Of a DNA stretch of 64,000 nt, positions 53,290-61,163 are shown piece by piece. The stretch comes from Jiangella mangrovi. GTDB lineage: Bacteria > Actinomycetota > Actinomycetes > Jiangellales > Jiangellaceae. A program made the translations under genes and the position numbers. The notes under the pieces are model-generated. The model searched no databases. It worked only from the letters and a program-made list of their open reading frames with translations, and was not told the origin of the DNA. Position 1 is the stretch's first letter; each line of letters opens with the position of its first letter. The stretch spans positions 6,758,037-6,822,036 of the forward strand of contig NZ_JACHMM010000001.1 in the NCBI RefSeq assembly GCF_014204975.1. Reading direction: 5' to 3'.

Positions 53290-55257
53290 TCACTCGGCGA
53301 AGTACAGCTGCTCCGGCTTGGAGATGCCCTCACGTCCGTAGTAGAAGGACAGCTTCGGCTCGTCGTCGCGGACGTTGCGCAGCGCGGTCTTCGCGATGAC
53401 CGGCTGGAACGGCAGTCCGACCAGCCCGATCGCGTAGACGTTCTCGTCGTGCTGCCGCATGATCGCCTGGCCGGCCTCGATCCGCGCGTCGTCGGAGCCG
53501 GCGGTGCGCATCGCGTCCCAGTTGTCGATCAGCTGCTGGAACTCCGGGCTCGGCGCCATGCCCTCGGCGCCGGACGACGAGTACCACGCGCCGTAGGCCG
53601 GCGCCGTGTGGCTGTTGTTGGCGGTCGGGACGAACCAGACCGGCTCCAGGTCGAAGTCGTCGGACGGGTGGGCGACGCCGTCGAAGTCGAAGTCGTTGGC
53701 CATGCGGATCTCGGTGTACAGGGTCTGGTCGGCCGGCCGGGTGACGACCTTGATCCCGATCTCGGCCCAGTTCTTCCGGACCATCTCGAACACGTCCGTG
53801 GGCGCCAGCCCGGCGTCGAAGTCGAGATAGATGATGACGAACTCCAGCGGGGCGCCGTCGGCGCGCAGCCGGGTGCCGTCGCCGTCGCGCTCGGTCAGCC
53901 CGATCTCGTCCAGCAGCCGGTTCGCCTCGTCGACGTCGTACTCGAGGAACCGCTCGCCGCTGCCGTCGACGTAGTAGTCCGAGGACTCGGTGGCGATCGG
54001 GTGCCGGATGACGCCGAGCCCGCCGAGCAGCGTGTCGTTCAGTTCCTCGCGGTCGACGGCGTGCGACAGGGCGGCGCGGAACCGGACGTCGCCGAACAGC
54101 TCGCGCAGCACAGGGTCCTTGTGGGAGAGGTTCGGGCAGATCGACATCAGCCCGGCCGACGGCTGCCAGCGCAGCACCTCGAACGCCTTCTGCTCGGCGT
54201 TCTGCAGGTACACCTGGGTGGAGTTGTAGCCGAGGTAGAAGCCCTGGAAGTCGAGGTCGCCGTTGGCCGCCCGCAGGTCCAGCGCGTCCTGGTCGAGCAC
54301 CTGGATCTGCATGGTGTCGATGTAGGGCAGCTGCCGGCCGTCGGGGTCGGTCTTGTAGTAGTACGGGTTGCGCTCCAGCGCCGCGGTGCCGCTCTGCGCG
54401 CTGGCCGGGCTGGTGACCTTGAACGCGCCCATGACCGGCCGCTCGACGTTGGTCCACCAGTTGTCCCGGTCGAGGAAGTACTGGTCCCAGGTGTCGAAGC
54501 CGGCCGCCGCCGTCGCCGCGTCGACGGCGGCGGGGTCGGCGAGGTCGGCGTGGAACTGCTCGAGGTAGTGCCGGGGCTTGATGAACTGGAAGCTCACGCC
54601 CGGGTGGCACAGGAACTTCTCGAACAGCGCGAACGGCTGGGTGAAGCTGATGATGACGGTGAGCTCGTCCGGCGTCTCGATGGTCGGCCGGGCCTGGCCG
54701 GCGTCGGAGAACCAGAACGCCGGCGACGGGAACAGCACGTCATGGTTGAGCACGTGGTCGACGGTGAACTTCAGGTCCGCAGAGGTGAACGGCGCGCCGT
54801 CGGACCACTTGAGGCCCTCGCGCAGCACGAACGTGTAGGTGCGGTTGTCTGGCGACTTCTCGAAGCTCTCCGCCAGGCTGGGCTGGGAGCCGTCGGCGGC
54901 CTTGTTCCACTCGATCAGGCCGGAGGCGGCGAAGGCCTGCAGGGCGCCGTCGTGCACCGGCGTGGTCTGCGCCCGGCGCAGGTTGCCGCCGAACCGGCCG
55001 ACGCTCTCCCACGGCTCCACCACCATGGGCGACGACGGCAGCCGCTCGGCCAGCGCGGGCAGCTCGCCGGCCTCGACCCGCTCGGTCAGCATGGGCGACT
55101 CCAGCAGGTCCGGGTCGCCGCCGGCCGAGCCGAAGGGGTTGGGCGTGTCGTCTCCGCCCGAGCAGGCCGCGGTGCCGAAGACCGCGACGGCGGCCGCGAA
55201 GCCCCCACCGGCCTTCAGCAGCATCCTGCGCGAGACCACGATCTGTTCTGCCGACAT
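53290..55257 (-). CDS. Family 5 extracellular solute-binding lipoprotein (Tat-type signal)
   Basis: A 655-residue receptor. The second ATG (55257) is preferred: GAGGAG abuts the first and is six bases from the second. The signal has SRRMLLKAGGG, a twin-arginine motif, and a lipobox-like TAAC with Cys32, so it is probably folded before Tat export and then lipidated. The body follows family 5: LREGLKWSDGAPFTSADLKFTVDHVL, NPYYYKTDPDGRQLPYIDTM, FRAALSHAVDREELND, and a long C-terminal lobe. First gene of the importer operon; its promoter region holds two LacI-type dyads. Confidence 0.92.
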   Translation of the reverse strand: MSAEQIVVSRRMLLKAGGGFAAAVAVFGTAACSGGDDTPNPFGSAGGDPDLLESPMLTERVEAGELPALAERLPSSPMVVEPWESVGRFGGNLRRAQTTPVHDGALQAFAASGLIEWNKAADGSQPSLAESFEKSPDNRTYTFVLREGLKWSDGAPFTSADLKFTVDHVLNHDVLFPSPAFWFSDAGQARPTIETPDELTVIISFTQPFALFEKFLCHPGVSFQFIKPRHYLEQFHADLADPAAVDAATAAAGFDTWDQYFLDRDNWWTNVERPVMGAFKVTSPASAQSGTAALERNPYYYKTDPDGRQLPYIDTMQIQVLDQDALDLRAANGDLDFQGFYLGYNSTQVYLQNAEQKAFEVLRWQPSAGLMSICPNLSHKDPVLRELFGDVRFRAALSHAVDREELNDTLLGGLGVIRHPIATESSDYYVDGSGERFLEYDVDEANRLLDEIGLTERDGDGTRLRADGAPLEFVIIYLDFDAGLAPTDVFEMVRKNWAEIGIKVVTRPADQTLYTEIRMANDFDFDGVAHPSDDFDLEPVWFVPTANNSHTAPAYGAWYSSSGAEGMAPSPEFQQLIDNWDAMRTAGSDDARIEAGQAIMRQHDENVYAIGLVGLPFQPVIAKTALRNVRDDEPKLSFYYGREGISKPEQLYFAE

Positions 55258-55355
55258 CGGCATCTCCTCACCTCTCAGGTGCTCGTCCAGCAAGTCCGTC
55301 GCCCGCCTGGGCGTTCGCGCAGATCAGCAACGCCGATCCCGGGAGCGTTGGGGAG

Positions 55356-55399
55356 AACCTACCGACCGCAAGCGGTTGCCGCAATAGCAACAGGTTGCT
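55356..55399 (-). promoter_or_regulatory. Promoter with two LacI-type operators for the ABC importer operon
   Basis: On the minus strand -35 TTGCGG (55384-55379) and -10 TAGGTT (55361-55356) are 17 bases apart. GCAAGCGGTTGC (55368-55379, plus-strand reading; 5 of 6 pairs) fills the spacer and AGCAAC-AG-GTTGCT (55386-55399; perfect arms) lies just upstream. The first operator and -35 have the same geometry as at 58480-58508. Confidence 0.65.
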
Positions 55400-55402
55400 G
55401 TT

Positions 55403-56527
55403 TCATTGCAAGAGCGAGCCTTCGCGAGCCGCGTCGCCCTCCCCCGGCGCCCAGGCCGGATCGAGCGGCTCCTGCGCCGCGAAGCCCGACGTCACATCGA
55501 CGAACCGGCGCCGCGCCCCGGACTCCGCAACGGCCGCGGCGACGTCCAGCACATGGGTCGCTACCTGGGCGTTCGCCCGATGTGGCCGTTCTGCCGCGAT
55601 CGCCTCAGCCAGCTCCGCGACGCCCAGTCCACGGCCCAGCCGGGCCCCTTCGGTGGGCACCTCGCGCCACTCGTCGGTCCCGGCCGGGCAGAGCCGCAGC
55701 GGGCCATCGAAGCGGTTGGGGTCCGGCAGCCGCAACGTGGCCTCGGTGCCGCCGATCTCGAGGAAGCCGTGCCGCTTGCGCGGCGAGTCGAAGCTGAAGA
55801 CGGTGGTCGCGACGGCGCCCGAGGCGAGCTCCAGGACGGCACTCGTGTGCGTGGGCACCTCGACGGCGAACCGGTGCCCGGCCTGCGGCCCGCTGGCCAC
55901 GACCCGTTCGGCCGCGCCTTCGCGTTCCATCGCGGCCACCCGCCGCACCGGCCCGAGCAGCACCGTCAGTGCCGTCAGGTAGTAGGGCCCCATGTCGAGC
56001 AGCGCGCCGGCGCCGGCCGCGAACAGGAACTCCGGGGCCGGATGCCAGCGATCCGGGCCGGGGTCCTGGAAGCAGGCGATCGCCGACACCGGCCGGCCGA
56101 TCGCGCCGTCGCGAACCAGCCGCAGCGCCGTCTGCACCCCGGCGCCGAGGAACGTGTCCGGAGCGCTGCCGAGCCGGCGCCCGGCCTGCTCCGCGGCGCT
56201 GACCAGCAGGTCCGCCTCGGCGCGCGACCGCGCCAGCGGCTTCTCGCCGTAGACGTGGTGTCCGGCGCGCAGCGCGGCGAGGCCCACCTCGGCGTGTGCG
56301 GCGGGGACGGTGAGGTTGACGACGATGTCGACGTCCGGCCTGCCGATGACGTCCTCCGGCCCGCCCGCGTGCGGCACCCCCGCCGCGTCCGCCGCGGCGC
56401 GCGCCCGCCCGACGTCGAGGTCGCCGCAGGCCACCACGTCGAACCCGGGAATGCGGGGCAGGTTCTCCAGGTAGGTCCGGCTGATCGTGCCGCAGCCGAC
56501 GACGCCGATCCCGACCCGCGCGCTCAC
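55403..56527 (-). CDS. Gfo/Idh/MocA family NAD(P)-dependent oxidoreductase
   Basis: A 374-residue enzyme: GIGVVGCGTISRTYL, VVACGDLDVGRARAAADAAGV, VDIVVNLTVPAAHAEVGLAALRAGHHVYGEKPLARSRAEAD with EKP, then GSAPDTFLGAGVQTALRLV and GALLDMGPYYLTALTVLLGPV. Paralogous to the ThuB-like enzyme at 16308. GTG start in a GTGA overlap with the TIM-barrel gene. Last gene of the operon 58472-55403. Likely oxidises or reduces a sugar hydroxyl. Confidence 0.9.
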   Translation of the reverse strand: MSARVGIGVVGCGTISRTYLENLPRIPGFDVVACGDLDVGRARAAADAAGVPHAGGPEDVIGRPDVDIVVNLTVPAAHAEVGLAALRAGHHVYGEKPLARSRAEADLLVSAAEQAGRRLGSAPDTFLGAGVQTALRLVRDGAIGRPVSAIACFQDPGPDRWHPAPEFLFAAGAGALLDMGPYYLTALTVLLGPVRRVAAMEREGAAERVVASGPQAGHRFAVEVPTHTSAVLELASGAVATTVFSFDSPRKRHGFLEIGGTEATLRLPDPNRFDGPLRLCPAGTDEWREVPTEGARLGRGLGVAELAEAIAAERPHRANAQVATHVLDVAAAVAESGARRRFVDVTSGFAAQEPLDPAWAPGEGDAAREGSLLQ

Positions 56528-57255
56528 GTCGCCACCGCCGGGTCGAGCCGGGCGAGAGCGACCCGGTTGCGGGCCAGCAGGTCCAGCACCGGACCGGCGC
56601 AGCGGTCGATCTCGAGGATCCGGGCGGCGCCGGGTGGAGCGGCGGCCAGCACGTCGGCCACCGGCAGGCTGCCGTGGCCCAGTTCCACCTGGTCGGCGGC
56701 GACGTCGCCCGGCCCGTCCTTGACGTGCACGGAGCGGACGCGGTCGCCGAGCCGTTCGAGCAGCGCCGCGACGTCCGCGCCGCCGACGTGCGCCCAGTAG
56801 AGGTCCACCTGGAACCCGACCTCCGGCGGCGTCGACGCGGCCAGCACGTCGAGGCCGTGCCGCCCGTCGGGCAGCGTCGCCAGCTCCCAGTAGTGGTTGT
56901 GGTAGGCCAGGTCGAGGCCGGCCCGGGCCGCCCGCTGCTGCCACGCGGCCAGCCGGGCGCCGACGCGGCGGATGCCGTCGGCGTCGGCCCAGTCCTCCGG
57001 CTCCGAGCGCGGGACGACCAGCGTCCGTGCGCCGAGCGCGGCCACCCGCTCCAGCGTGACGGGGTCCGGCTCGCACGCGTGGACGCTCGGGATCGCGAGG
57101 CCGTGCCGGTCGGCGTCGGCGCGCAGGCCCCGCACGTCGCTCAGGTCGTGCGGCTCGACGGCGTCGATGCCGGCGGCGGCCAGCGCGGCGAACGCGCCGG
57201 CCCGGTCGCCCACGTCGCGCAGCGAGTACAGCTGCGCGCCGACCAGCGCCGTCAT
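56524..57255 (-). CDS. Sugar phosphate isomerase/epimerase-like TIM barrel (AP-endonuclease 2 family)
   Basis: A 243-residue TIM barrel starting LVGAQLYSLRDVGDRAGAFAALAAAGIDAVEPHDL. It has the usual metal site pattern: AYHNHYWEL, VGFQVDLYWAHVGG, VHVKDG and ILEID. At 243 residues it is slightly shorter than IolE-like members (260-300). ATGA overlap with the upstream oxidoreductase and GTGA with the downstream one, so the three form one translationally coupled unit; this gene order recurs in 3-keto-glycoside loci. Confidence 0.9.
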   Translation of the reverse strand: MTALVGAQLYSLRDVGDRAGAFAALAAAGIDAVEPHDLSDVRGLRADADRHGLAIPSVHACEPDPVTLERVAALGARTLVVPRSEPEDWADADGIRRVGARLAAWQQRAARAGLDLAYHNHYWELATLPDGRHGLDVLAASTPPEVGFQVDLYWAHVGGADVAALLERLGDRVRSVHVKDGPGDVAADQVELGHGSLPVADVLAAAPPGAARILEIDRCAGPVLDLLARNRVALARLDPAVAT

Positions 57256-58472
57256 GCCGGCTGCCCGGCGTGGAACCAGGCCCGCAGGCCGGCGTCGAGC
57301 GGCGGCACGTCCAGCGCGCCGCCGCCCGTGCGCAGCGACGTCGAGGCCGTCGCCGCCGCGGCGACCGCCGCCCGCGCGTCGACCGGCGAGGTCTGCGTCG
57401 CTCCGCCCTCGCGGACGAACCGGAGGAACTCGCGCAGCAGTGCCGGGTCGGCGCCGTGGTGTCCGCCGGGTGCGTCCGGGATCGGGAACGTCTCGTCGCC
57501 GTCGGGCGCGAACTCGGTGCGCCGGTTCCACAGCCGCACGACGCCGCCGGGGCCGAGGCCGAAGTTCTCCAGCCGGCCCTCGGTGCCGATGACCGTGTAG
57601 TTGCGCCAGTAGTCCGGCGTGTAGTGGCACTCGGAGTACGTGGCGTACACGCCGTTGTCCAGGGCCATCGTCATCATCGAGAGGTCCTCGACGTCGATCA
57701 CCGGGTTGAGTCCGGTCTGCGCCAGCGGCGGCCAGTTCCGCTCGCGGTCCAGCCATTCGGTGACGACCTGCCCGGTCCGGTCGGCCCGGTCGGCGACCTG
57801 GCCGTACACCGTCAGCCCGCCCATCGCGCTGACCCGGGCCGTGTGCCCGCCGGCCAGCCAGTGGATGACGTCGATGTCGTGCGCGCCCTTCTGCAGCAGC
57901 AGAGAGTTCACCTTCGACCGCTCGGCGTGCCAGTCCTTGAAGAACCGGTCGCCGCCGTCGCCGACGAAGTAGCGGCACCAGATGGCCTTCACCTCGCCGA
58001 TCCGGCCCGACGTGATCAGCTCGCGCAGCAGCCCGATGACCGGCATGTGCCGCATGTTGTGGCCGACGTACAGGCGGCTGCCGGTGCGCCGCGCGGTGGC
58101 GAGGATCCGGTCGGCCTGCTCGACGGTGATCGCCAGCGGCTTGTCGACGAACACCGCGATCCCGGCCTCGAGCAGCGCGCAGGCGTGCTCGGCGTGCAGA
58201 TGGTCCGGCGAGGTGACGAACGCGGCGTCGACGCCGACGGCGATGAGCTCGTCGACGGTGGCGGTGGCCGCGACGGCCGGGCCGAACCGCTCGGCGGCGC
58301 GGTCGCGGGCCCGTGGCAGCGGGTCGCAGGCGGCGACGACCTGCGCCGACGGGTCCAGGTCGGCGGCGGTCTTCGCGATGATCCCGCGGTTGCCGTTGCC
58401 GACGACGCCGAGCCGCAGTGGAGCGTTCTGGGCCAGGTCCGGGCGGTGCGGAGAAGTTGACGGAACAGCCAT
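57252..58472 (-). CDS. Gfo/Idh/MocA family oxidoreductase, large form
   Basis: A 406-residue protein: LRLGVVGNGNRGIIAKTAADLD, DAAFVTSPDHLHAEHACALLEAGIAVFVDKPL (DKP in place of EKP), GHNMRHMPVIGLLRELITSGRIGEVKAIWCRYFV, LLLQKGAHDIDVIHWLAGG. ATG at 58472 lies 7 bases after a -10 hexamer, so the gene is probably leaderless; a longer open frame upstream would cross the promoter. First gene of a three-gene operon and divergent from the lacI-type gene. Similar in size and style to the enzyme at 45097. Confidence 0.9.
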   Translation of the reverse strand: MAVPSTSPHRPDLAQNAPLRLGVVGNGNRGIIAKTAADLDPSAQVVAACDPLPRARDRAAERFGPAVAATATVDELIAVGVDAAFVTSPDHLHAEHACALLEAGIAVFVDKPLAITVEQADRILATARRTGSRLYVGHNMRHMPVIGLLRELITSGRIGEVKAIWCRYFVGDGGDRFFKDWHAERSKVNSLLLQKGAHDIDVIHWLAGGHTARVSAMGGLTVYGQVADRADRTGQVVTEWLDRERNWPPLAQTGLNPVIDVEDLSMMTMALDNGVYATYSECHYTPDYWRNYTVIGTEGRLENFGLGPGGVVRLWNRRTEFAPDGDETFPIPDAPGGHHGADPALLREFLRFVREGGATQTSPVDARAAVAAAATASTSLRTGGGALDVPPLDAGLRAWFHAGQPA

Positions 58473-58479
58473 GCCAGGG

Positions 58480-58508
58480 ACGCTACGGGACGCAAACGGT
58501 TGCCGCAA
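58480..58508 (-). promoter_or_regulatory. Leaderless promoter with LacI-type operator
   Basis: On the minus strand -35 TTGCGG (58508-58503), 17-base spacer containing GCAAACGGTTGC (58492-58503, plus reading; 4 clear arm pairs), and -10 TAGCGT (58485-58480), 7 bases before the ATG. The 29-base block is identical at 23 positions to the importer promoter at 55384-55356. Confidence 0.65.
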
Positions 58509-58627
58509 GGAAGCATCGTCGATCATGGCGACATGCAGTGTGAACGCGTCACAAACTCGCCCAGATGCGCTACGCTCGGCGTGTTTGCAGCACGATGCAC
58601 CCGGGGACCATGCAGGAGGAGACACCG

Positions 58628-59617
58628 ATGAGCGTCACGCTCGCCGACATCGCGCGGGCCACCGGCCTGTCCGCCTCCACGGTCTCGCGCGCGCTGTCCG
58701 ACCCCGACAAGGTCAACCCGCGCACCCGCGACCGCGTGCGCAAGATCGCCCAGGACATGGGCTACGTGCCGAACCAGGTGGCGCGCTCGCTCACGTCGGG
58801 CCGCAACGACCTCATCGGGCTGATCGTGCCCGACATCGCCAACCCGTTCTTCCCGCCGATCATCAAGGCCGTGCAGGCACGTGCCAGCGCCAAGGGCAAG
58901 ACCGTCCTGATCGCCGACGTCGACGAGCATGCGTCCGACGAGATCCAGCGCGCCCGCGTCATGCGCAAGCGGGTCGACGGCCTGGTCGTCGTGTCGCCGC
59001 GCACCCCCGACGACCGCCTCGACCAGCTCGCCGAACTGCGGCCCATCGTGTTCGTGAACCGCGAGGTCAAGGGCGCAGCCAGCGTGATCATCGAGGACTC
59101 CGAGGGCATGCGCGAGGCGGTCGAGCACCTCACCGCGCTCGGCCACCGCCGGGTCGGCTACCTCAACGGCCCGCGCCGCTCGTGGTCGAACACCCAGCGG
59201 CAGAACGCGGTCCGCGAGGCGTGCGCCGCCCACGGCGTCGACCTCGTCGAGTTCGGCCCGTTCGAGCCGCAGATCCAGGCCGGCGTGCGCGCCGCCGACC
59301 TCGTCCACGCCTCCGACGTCACCGCCGTCATCGCCTACGACGACATGATCGCGCTGGGCCTCATGGCGCGGCTGAACGAGCGCGGCGTGCGGGTCGGCCC
59401 GGACATCAGCGTCATCGGCATCGACGACAGCCCGATGTCCGGCATGGCCTACCCGACGCTCACCTCGATCCACGTGCCGGGCTCCGAGGCCGGTGCCCGC
59501 GCCGTCGACATCGTCCTCGACCTCGCCGACACCGCGGGCGAGGCCGAACCCGCCGTCGTCCAGCTGGAGACCCGGCTGATCGTGCGCAGCTCGACCAGCC
59601 CGGTCCGCGACCGCTGA
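58628..59617 (+). CDS. LacI family transcriptional regulator
   Basis: A 329-residue repressor. Helix-turn-helix at about 3-28 (VTLADIARATGLSASTVSRALSDPDKV) with the hinge helix VPNQVARSLTSGR at about 45-58, followed by a periplasmic-binding-protein-like sugar-sensing domain (LIGLIVPDIANPFFPPIIKAVQ, VDGLVVVSPRT, FVNREV, GHRRVGYLNGPRRSWSNTQR, VIAYDDMIALGLM). ATG chosen by AGGAGGAG upstream. It is divergent from the oxidoreductase operon and is the best candidate to bind the repeated GCAA-N-CG-N-TTGC dyads in this region. Confidence 0.94.
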   Translation: MSVTLADIARATGLSASTVSRALSDPDKVNPRTRDRVRKIAQDMGYVPNQVARSLTSGRNDLIGLIVPDIANPFFPPIIKAVQARASAKGKTVLIADVDEHASDEIQRARVMRKRVDGLVVVSPRTPDDRLDQLAELRPIVFVNREVKGAASVIIEDSEGMREAVEHLTALGHRRVGYLNGPRRSWSNTQRQNAVREACAAHGVDLVEFGPFEPQIQAGVRAADLVHASDVTAVIAYDDMIALGLMARLNERGVRVGPDISVIGIDDSPMSGMAYPTLTSIHVPGSEAGARAVDIVLDLADTAGEAEPAVVQLETRLIVRSSTSPVRDR

Positions 59618-59654
59618 CGGCTCAGCCCAGCGCGGCGACCGTCCCCCACCCACC

Positions 59655-59723
59655 CCGAGTTGATCATGGAGAAGGTCGGCTCCCAGGGCGGCCGAGAGCC
59701 GACCTTTCCCATGATCAACTCGG
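59655..59723. repeat. Long palindromic element, 28-bp arms (26 of 28 pairs)
   Basis: CCGAGTTGATCATGG... (59655-59682) and its near complement (59696-59723) with a 13-base loop. It lies between the lacI-type gene and the convergent dehydrogenase gene, and its right arm supplies the last two codons and the stop (PS-stop) of that gene. May act as a terminator in both directions; the arm sequence looks like a dispersed repetitive palindrome. Confidence 0.75.
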
Positions 59724-61163
59724 TTGGAGGGCGGCGGCCGTGGCCCGGGCGCCGTGGCGGGCGAGATCGTCGAGGCGGGCGGTGAGGTCGGCCACCCAGG
59801 CGTCGTCGGCGGCCAGCTCGGCTGGGACGACCGCGGCCGTGCGCAGCAGCCGGGCGACGTCTGACGCGGGGACGGCGCGCAGGGTGTCGCGCGCCGGGTC
59901 GCTCACCGTCAGCGGGCGGCCGTCGTCGTCCACGCCGGCGACGACGAAGCGGAGCCAGGCGGCCACCACCAGGGTCGCCGCGGCGGACGTGCGACCGGCG
60001 GCGCTGGTGGCGAGCAGGGTCGGCACGACCCGGACCGGCAGCTTCTGCGAGCCGTCGGAGGCGACCTGGTCGCAGCGGTGCCCGAGCGCGGGGTTGGCGA
60101 ACCGCTCGAGGACGGACGCCGCGTAGGCGGGCAGGTCCCAGCCCGGCGGCGCGTCGATGGTCGCCAGCACGTCGCGGTGCAGCGCCTCGACGGCCGTACG
60201 GATCGCCGGGTCGGCGACGGCGGCAGCGATGGTCTCGTGGCCGGCCAGCGCACCCAGGTAGGCGATCATCGAGTGCGCGGCGTTGAGCACCCGGAGCTTG
60301 GCGGTCTCGTGCGGGCCGACGTCGGTGACCAGCTCCGCCCCGGCGAGCTCCCACGCTGGGCGGTCGCCGGCGAAGTCGTCCTCGATCACCCACTGCGTGA
60401 ACGGCTCGGCGGCGACCACGGCATCGTCGGCGGCGCCGACCAGCCGCAGGGCGTCGGCCCGGTCGGCCGGCGTGGTGGCGGGCACGATCCGGTCCACCAT
60501 CGCGGACGGGAACCGCACCGACGCAGCGATCCACCCGGCGAGGTCGCGCGCCAGCGGCGCCGGCAGCCGGGCGGCGAACTCCCCCACCAGCGCGCTCAGC
60601 CGGCGCCCGTTGCCGATCAGGTTGTCGCAGGACAGCACCGTGACGGGGCCGGCGTCGGCGGCCGCGCGTCCGGCCAGCCCGGCGACCAGCAGCCCGAGTC
60701 CGGTCCGCGGCCGCTCCCCCGCCGCGACCGCCGCGACGTCGGCCCGCACGGTGTCGTCGTCGAGCAGCCTGCCGGTGACCGGGTCGCCGAGGTAGCCCTT
60801 CTCGGTGATGGTCAGCGTGACGACGGCGATCCGCGGGTCGGCGAACTTGGCCGCCACGTCTGCCCAGTGCGACGGCGCGTGCCACGCCTCGCTGACCGCG
60901 CCGACGACCTGCGCCGTCACCCGCTCGCCGGAGCGGGTCAGCACCGTGTAAAGCCCGTCCTGCCGGCGCAGCGCCTCGACGACGCCGGTCGAGCGCGGCG
61001 CCACCTCGACGATGCCCCAGCGCGGATCGCCGGTCGCGGCCATGGCGAGGTCGGTGTAGACGGCCTGGTGCGCCCGGTGGAACGCGCCGACGCCGAGGTG
61101 GAGGACGCCCGGCCGGGGCGCGGGGCCGCGCGCCGCGCGGGACAGCCGGTCCGCCACCGTCAC
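59715..61163 (-). CDS. uxaB: Mannitol dehydrogenase-family oxidoreductase (tagaturonate/fructuronate reductase type)
   Basis: A 482-residue long-chain polyol dehydrogenase: GVLHLGVGAFHRAHQAVYTDLAM nucleotide start, VVTLTITEKGYLGD, TVLSCDNLIGNGRRL, SVRFPSAMVDRIVPATT and the catalytic KLRVLNAAHSMIAYLGALAGHE with the family lysine. GTG start in a GTGA overlap with the altronate-dehydratase gene. Paired with UxaA-type enzyme it fits reduction of tagaturonate to altronate in galacturonate use; a UxuB (fructuronate) or polyol role cannot be excluded from sequence. The stop lies within the palindromic element. Confidence 0.85.
   Translation of the reverse strand: MTVADRLSRAARGPAPRPGVLHLGVGAFHRAHQAVYTDLAMAATGDPRWGIVEVAPRSTGVVEALRRQDGLYTVLTRSGERVTAQVVGAVSEAWHAPSHWADVAAKFADPRIAVVTLTITEKGYLGDPVTGRLLDDDTVRADVAAVAAGERPRTGLGLLVAGLAGRAAADAGPVTVLSCDNLIGNGRRLSALVGEFAARLPAPLARDLAGWIAASVRFPSAMVDRIVPATTPADRADALRLVGAADDAVVAAEPFTQWVIEDDFAGDRPAWELAGAELVTDVGPHETAKLRVLNAAHSMIAYLGALAGHETIAAAVADPAIRTAVEALHRDVLATIDAPPGWDLPAYAASVLERFANPALGHRCDQVASDGSQKLPVRVVPTLLATSAAGRTSAAATLVVAAWLRFVVAGVDDDGRPLTVSDPARDTLRAVPASDVARLLRTAAVVPAELAADDAWVADLTARLDDLARHGARATAAALQPS

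Noticed and set aside
52873..55797. Open frame of 974 codons antisense to the importer receptor
   Set aside because: Low-complexity valine/arginine/glycine sequence; crosses a promoter region and several gene boundaries of a well-supported operon.
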